Assembly: GCA_029260375.1 (NCBI GenBank)
Contig: JAJDDI010000071.1
Coordinates: forward strand, 1 to 64,000
Length of the DNA: 64,000 bases
Source: Phycisphaerales bacterium
GTDB lineage: Bacteria; Planctomycetota; Phycisphaerae; Phycisphaerales; UBA1924
Reading direction: 5' to 3'
Shown here: positions 24,714 to 33,826 of the stretch, piece after piece
Position numbering within the stretch: position 1 is the stretch's first letter
How the letters are laid out: each line of letters begins with the position of its first letter
The notes under the pieces: generated by a model
What the model was told of the DNA's origin: nothing
Database searches by the model: none
The model's input: the letters and a program-made list of their open reading frames with translations, nothing else
Made by a program: the position numbers and the translations under genes

Positions 24714-25967
24714 ATGGCAGCACAGAACACGAGGATCAGAACGTCTCTGCAACGCTCGGAAGGGCGGCTGTGGGGGCGTCCTGTCGCCCGGCGGTACGAG
24801 CTCCGCCCCGGCGGACTGCTCTACATCGCGATCACCCTCTTTGTCGCGATCGGGGCGTTCAACAGCCAGAACAACCTGCTGTTCTGGCTGTTCGGAATGG
24901 CCGTGGGGGCGATCATCATCTCCGGGATCGCCAGCGGCGCGGCGATGATGGGCCTGCGCGGGCGCCGCCTGGCGCCGCCCGTGGTCGAGGCGGGCGCCCG
25001 GGCGCCCCTCACGTACGAGCTGCGTCACCGGGGGCGGTTCATCCCCGCGTTTGCGCTGCTGATCCGCGAGCTGCCCGGGGCGTCGCTGCCCGAGGGGCGG
25101 GTGGGCGTGCTCGAGCCCGCGCTGGCGCACATCGATCATCTCTCGCCCGGGTCCCGGGGGAGCGGGCACTGCTGGGCGATGGCCGGGCGGCGTGGCCTGG
25201 TCCGTCTGGAGCGTTTCGAGGTCTCGACCGTCTTTCCGTTCGGACTGTTTCGCAAGTCACTGATCTTCGAGCAGCCGGCGGAGATCTCGGTCACGCCGGT
25301 GCGGCTCACGCTGCGTGACCGGTTGCTCGAGACCATCGCCGCAGGCTCGGACCAGGGCGCGCTGCGCACGTCACAGACGGGGATCAGCGACGAGTTTTTC
25401 GGGCTCCGGGCGTACATGCCGGGCGACAGCCCGAGAACCATCGCCTGGCGGCGCTCGGCGGCGATCGGGGAGCTGGTGGTCCGTCAGTTCTCGGCGCCGA
25501 TGCCCCCGAGGGTCATCCTCGAGCTGCACCCGGGCCTGGGCGAATCGAGCGAGCAGACGCGGGAGGTGGCGATCGCGATGCTCGCGACGCTCTCGGCCGA
25601 CGCCAGCGCCAGCGGGTACAGCGTGGGCATTGACGCGTCATGGGCGGGGTACCGGAGCCCGCTGGGCGGGGGCGTGCGTCTGACGCGTCGGCGCTTGCGC
25701 GAGCTGTCCAGCCTGGAGCTCGTCGCGAAGCCGGGCGCTCGGGCGCAGGCGCCGCTGAGCCGGGGCGCCGGGCGGACGATTCTCTCCGACGGCGCCGCGG
25801 GCGACGGTCGTGCGGAGCACCCGGTCATCGATGTGTCTGACGAGACTTCGTGGCTTCTCCCTGGGGCGGCGCTGCCCCGTGTGCTGGGCCCGGCTGAGAC
25901 GCCCAAACAACGCGGCAGAACTCGGGCTGGGCGCCCGAGGAACGTCCGCGCCGCGGTGGGGTCCTAG
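24714..25967 (+). CDS. DUF58-domain membrane protein
   Basis: The 417-residue product has two N-terminal membrane helices ('GLLYIAITLFVAIGAF', 'LLFWLFGMAVGAIIISGIA'), a beta-rich region, and the DUF58 core with 'LRAYMPGDSPRTIAWRRSAAIGELVVRQF'. DUF58 proteins commonly occur beside MoxR ATPases and transglutaminase membrane proteins; the transglutaminase follows 2 bases later, but no MoxR gene is seen here. The role is probably in cell-envelope processing, but unproven. Confidence 0.88.
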   Translation: MAAQNTRIRTSLQRSEGRLWGRPVARRYELRPGGLLYIAITLFVAIGAFNSQNNLLFWLFGMAVGAIIISGIASGAAMMGLRGRRLAPPVVEAGARAPLTYELRHRGRFIPAFALLIRELPGASLPEGRVGVLEPALAHIDHLSPGSRGSGHCWAMAGRRGLVRLERFEVSTVFPFGLFRKSLIFEQPAEISVTPVRLTLRDRLLETIAAGSDQGALRTSQTGISDEFFGLRAYMPGDSPRTIAWRRSAAIGELVVRQFSAPMPPRVILELHPGLGESSEQTREVAIAMLATLSADASASGYSVGIDASWAGYRSPLGGGVRLTRRRLRELSSLELVAKPGARAQAPLSRGAGRTILSDGAAGDGRAEHPVIDVSDETSWLLPGAALPRVLGPAETPKQRGRTRAGRPRNVRAAVGS

Positions 25968-25969
25968 GC

Positions 25970-28213
25970 ATGAACCGACGCCTCGAAAGATCGATCCTCG
26001 CGACGGCGCTCATCGCCGCGATCGCGTACGGCGTCGCTGACGAGAACCCGGGCCTGCTCCTGCTGGGTGTGGTGAGCGTCTTGGCGTCGTGGATGATCTT
26101 TCGAGCGCGCGGCGGGCGGGCACTGCCCATGAGCGTGACGATCCCGCTCACGCTGGCCGCGGTAGGGTACGCGATGATCCTCCTGGCCAGCGAGGGTTTC
26201 AAGGTCGGGGTGTTCAGCGAGTTCGTGCTGGCGCTGATCGTGGTCAAGCTCGTGGACCGCCGGTCGGCGCGCGACAACGCGCAGCTGCTGCTCCTGAGCG
26301 TGTTCCTCGTGGTCGGGGCGATCCTGACGAGCAATCGACTGGTGCTGGGCCTGCTCATCCTCGCGTTCGTGCCGGTGTTTGGAACCACCGTGGTGCAGCA
26401 CCAGATCGAGTCGGCGCGCCAGGCGGCTTCTCCCGCGGCCGTGGGGCGGCGGTCCCACGCGTCTCTCCAGGAACGGGCGGATCTGCGCCGGCTGGTCTGG
26501 TTTTCCACTCTGGCGTGTCTGGTGATCAGCATCGGGGTGTTTGTGATCATGCCGCGCGGGGTCGGGATGCAGGCGTTTGGGGCGTGGGGCAACACGTCGC
26601 TTGGGCAGGTCACCTCGTTTACCGACGAGGTGGAGCTCGGGCGGGGCGGGCTCATCAGCCAGTCGAGCACGCCGGTGCTCGATCTGGAGGTGCGCAACGC
26701 CCAGGGCGAGACGCTGGGATCGGCGAGCGAGGTGTTCTACCTGCGGGGCGCGGTGCTGGATGAGTATGACGACGGGCGTTGGTCGCGCGGGAGCGGCAGG
26801 GGTGACCCGCTCAAGCAGTCGGCGAGCTACGTCGGCGCGAACACCCCGCACACGATTGGGCGATTTGAGAACTTCTCTGGTCGCGAGTCCCGGCTTGCCG
26901 ACCACGAACTCCGCGTGACCCTCCGGAACGCGAGGCGGGGCGAGACGCACTTGTTCTCGCTCTGGCGCCCGATCGAGATCGAGACGCTCAAGCCAACGGA
27001 CATCAAGCACGATCCGACGGACGGGACGATCATTCGGGAGAGCCGTCAGTCGGGCAAGTTTGAGTATCTCGTCCGTTGCCGGGTCGGGGAGACCCGGTCG
27101 GGGCAGCGCGAGACGGCGGGGCCACCTCCCACGTTCGGGTCAGCCAGGATCACGACCCTGACCCAGCAGATCCTGCGTAACGAGGACACGCCCGTCGATC
27201 CGGACCCGCGTACGCGGCCGTTGGGAGACAACTTCAGGGCGGTTCGCATGATCCGCAGCTATCTGGTTGAGAACTACGCGTACTCGCTCGAGACACGGAC
27301 GGCCCCGCCCGGGCAGGACCCGATCGAGTGGTTCCTGTTCGGCGAGGACAAGCGGGGGCACTGCGAGTACTTCGCCGCGGCGATGACCGCGATGTGCCGC
27401 AGCGTGGGCATCAACGCGCGGGTGGTGACCGGGTATGTCGCGACCGAGTGGAACGCGCCCACGGGGCACTACATCGTGCGTGAGTCGAACGCGCACGCCT
27501 GGGTCGAGGTGGAGGTGCAGCCCGGGCTCTGGCAGCGACGCGATCCGACCCCGACCACCGAGTTCATCTCGATCCACGAGCCGTCGCGTTCGATGGTGGC
27601 GCGCCTTCGCCGGCTGATGGACACAGCCGAGTACGCCTGGATCAACTCCGTCGTGGGCTTCAGCCGGCGGAGCCGGTCGGGGAGTATGGATGCGGCCGTG
27701 GAGGGCGCGTTCTCCGGATGGGCCCAGAGCATCGGGGGACGGATCCGGACCGGGGGCGTCGGTCTGCTTGTGCGCGCCGCGGGTGCGGGGCTGATCGCGT
27801 TCGCGGGCGCCGCGGTCCTCGGGTTCTTCGCGGTCTGGCTGGCGCGAGGACCATGGCGGGGCGCAGCGAGCCGGTTCAGCGGTGTCACCTCGAGGCTCCT
27901 GGGGCGGGCCAGCCTGAAGCGGAGCGCGAGCACGCACGAGACGCTCCGGCGCGAGCTGCTGGCGTTGTTTCAAAGGCTGGGGCGTCCCAAGCCCGCCTGG
28001 CGCCCGCTGCGCGCCCACGCCGAGTCGCTGCGCGACCAGGCGGCGTTCAAGGACCTGGACCTCCCCGCGGCGAGCGGCGTGGCGGACACGATCTACCTCG
28101 AGCGGTTCGGCGACAAGGCGATCGAGCCCGAGACCGCCTCGAGCGCGAAGGACGATCTCAGGTCGATCGCTCGCAACGCCCGGCGCGCCAGGTCACGCAG
28201 GGCTCGAGACTGA
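25970..28213 (+). CDS. Membrane transglutaminase-like protein (TgpA type, DUF3488)
   Basis: The 747-residue product has a block of N-terminal membrane helices (about residues 8-190), a periplasmic transglutaminase core with an intact catalytic triad, Cys465 ('RGHCEYFAAAM'), His509 ('SNAHAWVEVEV') and Asp525 ('RRDPTP'), then a final helix ('LIAFAGAAVLGFFAVWLA') and a cytoplasmic DUF4129-like tail. Relatives include the essential Pseudomonas protein TgpA. It sits directly after the DUF58 gene, the usual pairing. The substrate is unknown. Confidence 0.9.
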   Translation: MNRRLERSILATALIAAIAYGVADENPGLLLLGVVSVLASWMIFRARGGRALPMSVTIPLTLAAVGYAMILLASEGFKVGVFSEFVLALIVVKLVDRRSARDNAQLLLLSVFLVVGAILTSNRLVLGLLILAFVPVFGTTVVQHQIESARQAASPAAVGRRSHASLQERADLRRLVWFSTLACLVISIGVFVIMPRGVGMQAFGAWGNTSLGQVTSFTDEVELGRGGLISQSSTPVLDLEVRNAQGETLGSASEVFYLRGAVLDEYDDGRWSRGSGRGDPLKQSASYVGANTPHTIGRFENFSGRESRLADHELRVTLRNARRGETHLFSLWRPIEIETLKPTDIKHDPTDGTIIRESRQSGKFEYLVRCRVGETRSGQRETAGPPPTFGSARITTLTQQILRNEDTPVDPDPRTRPLGDNFRAVRMIRSYLVENYAYSLETRTAPPGQDPIEWFLFGEDKRGHCEYFAAAMTAMCRSVGINARVVTGYVATEWNAPTGHYIVRESNAHAWVEVEVQPGLWQRRDPTPTTEFISIHEPSRSMVARLRRLMDTAEYAWINSVVGFSRRSRSGSMDAAVEGAFSGWAQSIGGRIRTGGVGLLVRAAGAGLIAFAGAAVLGFFAVWLARGPWRGAASRFSGVTSRLLGRASLKRSASTHETLRRELLALFQRLGRPKPAWRPLRAHAESLRDQAAFKDLDLPAASGVADTIYLERFGDKAIEPETASSAKDDLRSIARNARRARSRRARD

Positions 28214-28356
28214 GCGTCCGAGAACGCGCCCGCACGGCCCACACGCCCAGCCGAGGTATGCGCAACGATCCGTGAAGCGGCCTGGTCGTGTTGATCCGAG
28301 ACACCGGGCGTTCGATGGCGATCGGGTTCAGAGCCCGCAATCATCGGAGACCAGAC

Positions 28357-29202
28357 ATGCCCGCAAGCAGATCACGGACCGAACGCTGGCGCGACACGCT
28401 CGCGAGGATCCACCAGCGGGGCGGCGGGCTGGAGTTCACCGCGGATACCGCGGATGTGGGTGGCGAGCCCGACGCGGGCAACCTCGTCTGGCGCGTTCGC
28501 CTGCTGAACATCAGCGAATCCGAGCTGCTCGTGGAGGCGCCCGGGGCGATGGGCACGCGGTTCTCGGTCCACGCGGGCGCGCGACTCATCGGCATCATGA
28601 ACGTCGGGCAGAACCGGTGGATGTTCCGCACCGAGGTGCTCGGACGCACGAGCGGCCAGAGTCCGGCGTTGCGCCTGGCGATGCCTGAGCGCGTCGAACG
28701 CTGCATGCGTCGGAGCTTCGACCGCGTCTCCGACGCCTCGATCTCGCTGCCCAGCGTTGAGTGCTGGCCCCTGCTCGACCCCCGATCGGCGGTCCCGGCC
28801 GAGGTGGCCAACCGGGTCAAGATCCTCGACCAGCTCGACTCGGACATCGTCGGAGCAATCTCGGACGGGTCGATCGATCCGGTGGAGCTGCCCGAGGTGG
28901 GCACGAGGTTCACCGCGGAGTTGGCCAACATCGGCGGGGGCGGCGTCGGTCTTCGCATCGAGCGGGACTCGGGCCCGACCATCGAAGGCTCGCACTTTTT
29001 CTGGATCCGGATGGACCTCCGCCCCATCGTGCCTACGCCGCTGGCGCTGACCGCCCGCCGAGCGCACACGCACATCGACAGCTCGCAGAACATCTACGCG
29101 GGCATGGCGTTCGAGTTTCAGCTCAACCCGGCCCACAAGCAGTTCGTCATCGAGCAGGTCAACCGCTACTTCGAGGCGGGCCAGCGCCGAGCCGCGGCCT
29201 AG
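28357..29202 (+). CDS. YcgR/PilZ-like c-di-GMP effector
   Basis: The 281-residue product has two domains. The N-terminal part ('TADTADVGGEPDAGNLVWRV', 'GARLIGIMNVGQNRWMFRTEVLGRT') resembles the YcgR N-domain. The C-terminal part carries PilZ-type marks: an Arg pair in 'MRRSFDRVSDA' and 'ANIGGGGVGLRIE' for the (D/N)xSxxG loop, though Ser is replaced by Gly, so ligand binding is uncertain. The start at ATG 28357 has GGAGA upstream; the frame is open farther 5' without a good site. It could act as a brake or switch for surface machinery, and the HD-GYP enzyme at 20459 would alter its ligand. Confidence 0.65.
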   Translation: MPASRSRTERWRDTLARIHQRGGGLEFTADTADVGGEPDAGNLVWRVRLLNISESELLVEAPGAMGTRFSVHAGARLIGIMNVGQNRWMFRTEVLGRTSGQSPALRLAMPERVERCMRRSFDRVSDASISLPSVECWPLLDPRSAVPAEVANRVKILDQLDSDIVGAISDGSIDPVELPEVGTRFTAELANIGGGGVGLRIERDSGPTIEGSHFFWIRMDLRPIVPTPLALTARRAHTHIDSSQNIYAGMAFEFQLNPAHKQFVIEQVNRYFEAGQRRAAA

Positions 29203-29222
29203 CCGGCCCCCCGAAACAGAAA

Positions 29223-29250
29223 GGGCGCCCACCCGCGAGGGTGAGCGCCC
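29223..29250. terminator. Bidirectional terminator between convergent genes
   Basis: An 11-bp stem with one mismatch (29223-29234 with 29239-29250) closes the tetraloop GCGA. On the minus strand it is followed by TTTCTGTTTC, a good tail; on the plus strand the tail is weaker (ATGACGTTT). It sits in the gap between the genes ending at 29202 and 29277. Confidence 0.8.
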
Positions 29251-29276
29251 ATGACGTTTGCACTGTGCGGCGGGCT

Positions 29277-30143
29277 TTAGTCGAAGAACGAGAACGCGGG
29301 ACCGACCGAGTGGGTGCGGGGGTTCTCAACGACCTTGACGAGCGCGTCACGCTTGCCGGCGAACAGATCGATCCGGTTGCCGCCGTCGTTCCAGACGCCC
29401 GTCCAGTGGTGCTCCGTGGGGTTCACGCGTATCACGCGCCCGAAGGCGGTGTTGAACGCGGCCTTGCCCTCGGGGCTCTGGATATCCAGCGTGCCACGAG
29501 ACTCCGGGGGAACGACGAGGTAGACCGGGCCGACCGAGGAGGTCAGGCGGACGGGTTCAACCAGGGGTTCAACGGCTCTGACCTCGACACGGCCGCCCTC
29601 GCCGCCGGCGAAGCCGTTTTCGACGGTGATGGCGCCGCGGATGCCGTTGATCTCGACGTCACCGCCCGAGTTGCGGACGAGCAGTCCGTCACAGATCGGC
29701 GTTTTGATGGTGATGTTGACGCGCGGGTGAAAGCCGCTCTCGAGGGGCGCGTTGAGCGTGGTGACGCGGAGGATTGACCGGTCCGGGCCGGCCTCGTGGA
29801 CCGCCTCGACCCAGTACGTGCTGTCGGTGGGGTCGATCCCGTACGAGGCGACCTCGGCGCGATCGCCGCGGGGGATGCTCCATTCGATGACGGCCTCGGA
29901 GAGCTTGTCGCTGGCCTCGATGGTGACCGAGCCGTTCTGGTTCTCGATATCCAGGGCGGTGAACCGTCCGCGGACGACGGGCGGCCCCTCGATCTCGACC
30001 ATCTTCGAACGCTGGATGGTGACCAGGCGGCTGCGCATCCCGCCCTTGCGACACCCGGTGAGCATGAGCACGCCCGGAAGCGCAATCGCGCAGACCAGAA
30101 GGCCCAGCGTGACCCGGGCGCTTCGATTCGTATTGGTATTCAT
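29277..30143 (-). CDS. DUF4097-like lipoprotein
   Basis: The 288-residue product has a signal peptide with lipobox 'VLMLTGC' (Cys about 31). The rest is a right-handed beta-repeat of the DUF4097 type ('ALDIENQNGSVTIEASDK', 'LLVRNSGGDVEINGIRGAITVENGFAG', 'VRLTSSVGPVYLVVPPESRGTLDIQSPEG'). ATG 30143 was chosen because AGGTGG lies at normal distance; a GTG four codons upstream is less likely. It is a single gene with a terminator at 29223-29250. The function is unknown. Confidence 0.78.
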   Translation of the reverse strand: MNTNTNRSARVTLGLLVCAIALPGVLMLTGCRKGGMRSRLVTIQRSKMVEIEGPPVVRGRFTALDIENQNGSVTIEASDKLSEAVIEWSIPRGDRAEVASYGIDPTDSTYWVEAVHEAGPDRSILRVTTLNAPLESGFHPRVNITIKTPICDGLLVRNSGGDVEINGIRGAITVENGFAGGEGGRVEVRAVEPLVEPVRLTSSVGPVYLVVPPESRGTLDIQSPEGKAAFNTAFGRVIRVNPTEHHWTGVWNDGGNRIDLFAGKRDALVKVVENPRTHSVGPAFSFFD

Positions 30144-30728
30144 GGATCGGTCCACCTGTCTGTTGCTCGGATGAGTTTCTGGAAATGTTCGGGTAGGCCC
30201 CGGGGCCGTTCGTGCTGTCTATCGACCGAGAACCCCGGTTCCCTGATCGAGATCCGGTCTCCGGGTGCAAGTTTCGGGGCGCCCGGCCCGGCTCGGAATC
30301 GCAGGGCAGCGGGGCTGACGCCCTGAAATCAGCCCTGACGCGTGGTAGGATCCATCCGTAGGACTCGAGACGCCCCGGGGTTCGGTGAATCCTGACGATG
30401 GGCGGTTGACTGATATGAGGGCGGTGGATTCCGCCACGGACGGTATAACGGATGACCCGAGTCGCCCGCCCGGAGGGCGGCGCGTTCGCGGGATGAACTT
30501 GGGCTGGCGCAACGGGGATCGTGCGGCTTTGATCATTTTCAGCGAACTTCTTTCGGCGCACGCTCCCTCCTGACGTAACAGCCGCCCAATCTGGCACGCC
30601 TGAACCGGGCGTGTGGCTGGTCCCGCCCGTGGGGCGGGGTTGGCCGCATCCACTCCGTCCAATGAACTCGGCGGCTCGTGCGCGCTGGCGCCCGGGCCAG
30701 AACTGGCGCCATCGGCGCGGGGGCAGAC
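30144..30728. other. Long intergenic region upstream of rny
   Basis: This 585-base divergent gap has no convincing protein-coding frame. It contains a GGCCCCGGGGCC palindrome (near 30196), a GGCGG/CCGCC hairpin (30420-30434) and a TATAAC hexamer (30444-30449). TTGACT at 30406-30411 is 32 bases from TATAAC, too far for a standard promoter pair. An unrecognised small RNA or a long regulated leader for rny is possible, but I cannot name one. Confidence 0.45.
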
Positions 30729-32330
30729 GTGGACGCACATTCCAATCTCATGCTTGCCCAGGCGGGCGGGGCGAGCGGCACGATTCTCTGGGCGCTGCTC
30801 GGTCTGGCGCTGGGCATCGCCCTGGGCGCTCTGGGCGCCCGGTTCCTCGGGGCCAAGCGTCTGGCCGACGCCAAGGGCGAGGGCGAGCGGATCCGGGCCC
30901 AGGCTCGCGACGAGGGCGAGACGATCCGCGAGAAGGCGAAGGTCGAAGCGGAGAAGCTGGCGCTGGAGCGCAAGTCCGAGTTCGAGAAGGAGGCCGAGGA
31001 GGCCCGGGCGGAGCTGCGCGATCGCGACCGGCGCCTGACCAAGCGCGAGGACCAGTTCGATCGCAAGGAGCAGGGGCTCGACGATCGGGAGCAGAGCCTC
31101 AAGTCGCAGGGCGCGGGCCTCGACGCTCGGGCGGTGACGCTCGAGCAGCGGGAGGCGGAGGTCGAATCGCTCATCGAGCGGCAGACCGAGAAGCTGCACC
31201 AGGTGGCCGACCTGAGCCCGGGCGCCGCCCGAGAGCTGCTGCTCGAGCGCGTCGAGGAGAAGTGCCGCGACGAGGCGGCCAAGCTGACGCGGAAGATCAT
31301 CGAGGAGGCCGAGGAAGGCGCCCGCGAGAAGGCGAACGAGATCACCCTGCAGGCGATCCAGCGGTACGCCAGCGAGACGACCAGCGAGTCAACCGTGCGG
31401 ACGGTCGCGATCCCGTCGGACGACATGAAGGGGCGGATCATCGGCCGCGAGGGGCGGAACATCCGAGCGATCGAGAAGGCGACGGGCGTGGACATCATCG
31501 TGGACGACACGCCGGGCGTGATCGTGGTGTCCTGCTTTGACAAGGTACGCCAGGCGGTCGCGGTGGAGTCGTTGAACCGCCTGATCGCCGACGGTCGCCT
31601 GCACCCGACGCGGATCGAGGAGGTCGTGGAGAAGGTCCGCGGCGAGATCGAGGAGGGCGTGATCAAGACGGGCAAGGAGGCCGCGATCGAGGTGAAGCTC
31701 AAGGGCTTCCACCCGAAGGTGATCGAGGCGATGGGCAAGATGCGGTACCGCACGAGCTACGGGCAGAACGTGCTGCGTCACTCGATTGAGGTCGCGTTCC
31801 TGAGCCAGATCATCGCCGAGCAGCTCGGGCTCGACGGGCGCCTAGCCAGGCGGGCTGGGTTCCTGCACGACATCGGCAAGGCGATGGACCACGAGATGGA
31901 GGGCGGGCACCCGAAGATCGGCATGGAGTTCGCCCGCCAGTACGGCGAGAAGGACGAGGCCGTGCTCAACGCCATCGGCGGGCACCACGCCGACATCCCC
32001 GCGACGACGTGGTACACCCCGATCGTGATGGCCGCCGACGCGGTGAGCTCCGCCCGGCCCGGCGCGCGTCGCGAGTCGATGGAGCGGTACGTGCAGCGTC
32101 TCAACGAGCTGCAGGACATCGCGATGAGCCAGCCTGGCGTGATCGAGGCGTACGCGATCCAGGCGGGTCGCGAGGTGCGCGTGATGATCGACGCGGACCG
32201 GGTGAGCGACGACGAGGCGTACCTGATCGCGCACAACATCGCCAAGCGCGTCGCCGACGAGATGACCTTCCCGGGCGAGATCCGCGTGACGGTCCTGCGG
32301 GAGACGCGGGCGATCGAGGTGGCGCGCTGA
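30729..32330 (+). CDS. rny: Ribonuclease Y
   Basis: The 533-residue product has an N-terminal membrane helix ('ILWALLGLALGIALGALGARFLG'), a long charged coiled coil (about residues 45-200), a KH domain ('MKGRIIGREGRNIRAIEKATGVDIIVDDTP') and an HD domain ('LHDIGKAMDHE', 'IGGHHADI'). RNase Y is a membrane-bound endonuclease that starts mRNA decay. The start could be GTG 30729, which follows a G-rich ribosome site, or ATG 30750. The family's usual length of about 520 residues fits either. Confidence 0.93.
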   Translation: MDAHSNLMLAQAGGASGTILWALLGLALGIALGALGARFLGAKRLADAKGEGERIRAQARDEGETIREKAKVEAEKLALERKSEFEKEAEEARAELRDRDRRLTKREDQFDRKEQGLDDREQSLKSQGAGLDARAVTLEQREAEVESLIERQTEKLHQVADLSPGAARELLLERVEEKCRDEAAKLTRKIIEEAEEGAREKANEITLQAIQRYASETTSESTVRTVAIPSDDMKGRIIGREGRNIRAIEKATGVDIIVDDTPGVIVVSCFDKVRQAVAVESLNRLIADGRLHPTRIEEVVEKVRGEIEEGVIKTGKEAAIEVKLKGFHPKVIEAMGKMRYRTSYGQNVLRHSIEVAFLSQIIAEQLGLDGRLARRAGFLHDIGKAMDHEMEGGHPKIGMEFARQYGEKDEAVLNAIGGHHADIPATTWYTPIVMAADAVSSARPGARRESMERYVQRLNELQDIAMSQPGVIEAYAIQAGREVRVMIDADRVSDDEAYLIAHNIAKRVADEMTFPGEIRVTVLRETRAIEVAR

Positions 32331-32409
32331 TCGAAGTTCAGGATTGTTCGCGTCGAGGTGTGCAGTTAGACTGGCTGACTGGCCTGAAGCCTGATCGGAG
32401 GTCTCCGCC

Positions 32410-33816
32410 ATGCAGAGTTTGTCGTTGATGGTTGTTGCGGTCGTCTTGCACGGGTCATTCCTAACACACCTTGGCGCCGCCCAGCCCCTCAACGACGGCG
32501 GCCTACATGTCGTCCGTTACGATGGGCGCCTGATTGCCAGCGTTGATGCCACGTCGGCGGGCGATCTGGACCGCCTCGAGGAGATCGGCGCCGAAATGAT
32601 CTCATGTGAGCTGTCGCCGGCAGGCGGTGACTTTATCCTCACGCCCGTTCAGCTGTTGGCAGTCAAGGCCATGGGCTATCAAGCGGAGGTCAAGCAGCCT
32701 GATCTCCAGGCGGCGATCGATCTCGAGTCGGCCCGCATCCGCGAAAGTCTTGTGAGCTATCGCCAACGAGGCGTCAACAGCGATGGCTTCTTCGATGACT
32801 ATCGCCCGTTACCGGAGATTGACGCGTTTATCGATGACCTGGTTGCGCGCCGACCCGATCTGGTCTCACGGTTCGAGATCGGGCAGTCCTTCGAGGGACG
32901 CACGATCTGGGGACTTCGCATTTCCGCGGACACTTCCGGATGCAAGCCCGCGTTCGTGCTCAACGGCATCACCCACGCCCGCGAGTGGCTCACTGTGATG
33001 AATGTGCTTTATTTGGCGGAGCAGCTTGTTGACGGATACGGGGTGGACGAGGAGATCACCGATATCGTGGATCGGGTCGAGTGGCTCATCATCCCTGTAC
33101 TCAACCCCGACGGGTACGAGTACACCTGGACTACGAGCAGATTCTGGCGTCACAACCGGCGACCGCCCGGCGGTGTCGATCTCAACCGGAACTACTCGGT
33201 GCAGTGGCGCCCGAGCGGTTCACATGGCGCCGGACCATTCTCCGAGCCTGAGACGGCTTCGCTTCGGGACTTTGTGCTGAGCAATCCTCAGGTCCGGGCC
33301 CACAACGACACGCACAGCTACAGCAATCTCGTGCTCTTTCCCTGGGCTTGGCTGACTCAGCCCTGCCCCGATCACGAGGAGTATCAAGCACTCGGAGACG
33401 CGATGAACGCCCGGATTGCTGTGGCGAATCCAGGGAACCAGCCCTGGGAAGTCGGGCCTCTCTCGACAACGCTTTACCGAATCGCGGGCGGGTCAACGGA
33501 CTGGTTCTACGTCGAGGCCAATGCCATGAGCTTTCTGTACGAACTCCGTGGTTCGGGCTTTGACCCGCCGCCCTCGAGCATTCTCCCGGGCAGCCGAGAC
33601 ACGTTTGGCGCCACGCTTCTCCACGCGAAGCACGTCGCGGACCGTTCCACGTTCCGCGCGGATATCGATGGCAACTGTGTCTTCGATCTCGATGATGTTC
33701 TGGCGTTTCTCATCGCGTTCGCGTCCGACGAGCCGAGAGCTGATTTCGATCTGGACACCGATGTCGACTTTGACGACGTGCTCGCCTTCCTCGTCGCGTT
33801 CGGCGAGATGTCCTGA
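32410..33816 (+). CDS. Secreted M14 zinc carboxypeptidase with dockerin-like tail
   Basis: The 468-residue product has a signal peptide (to about residue 26), a propeptide region and an M14 carboxypeptidase domain. Zinc ligands are H189 and E192 ('THAREW') and H302 ('THSYSN'); the substrate-binding 'DLNRNYSVQW' and catalytic E378 ('YELRGSGFD') are present. The C-terminal 50 residues hold two Asp-rich dockerin-like motifs ('DIDGNCVFDLDDVLAFLIAF', 'DLDTDVDFDDVLAFLVAF'). It should trim C-terminal residues from peptides outside the cell. It lies 10 bases from the convergent UbiA gene. Confidence 0.92.
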   Translation: MQSLSLMVVAVVLHGSFLTHLGAAQPLNDGGLHVVRYDGRLIASVDATSAGDLDRLEEIGAEMISCELSPAGGDFILTPVQLLAVKAMGYQAEVKQPDLQAAIDLESARIRESLVSYRQRGVNSDGFFDDYRPLPEIDAFIDDLVARRPDLVSRFEIGQSFEGRTIWGLRISADTSGCKPAFVLNGITHAREWLTVMNVLYLAEQLVDGYGVDEEITDIVDRVEWLIIPVLNPDGYEYTWTTSRFWRHNRRPPGGVDLNRNYSVQWRPSGSHGAGPFSEPETASLRDFVLSNPQVRAHNDTHSYSNLVLFPWAWLTQPCPDHEEYQALGDAMNARIAVANPGNQPWEVGPLSTTLYRIAGGSTDWFYVEANAMSFLYELRGSGFDPPPSSILPGSRDTFGATLLHAKHVADRSTFRADIDGNCVFDLDDVLAFLIAFASDEPRADFDLDTDVDFDDVLAFLVAFGEMS

Positions 33817-33826
33817 CGCTCGGCGG

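Noticed and set aside
30406-30449. Promoter TTGACT...TATAAC upstream of rny
   Set aside because: The spacing is 32 bases; a standard promoter needs about 17.
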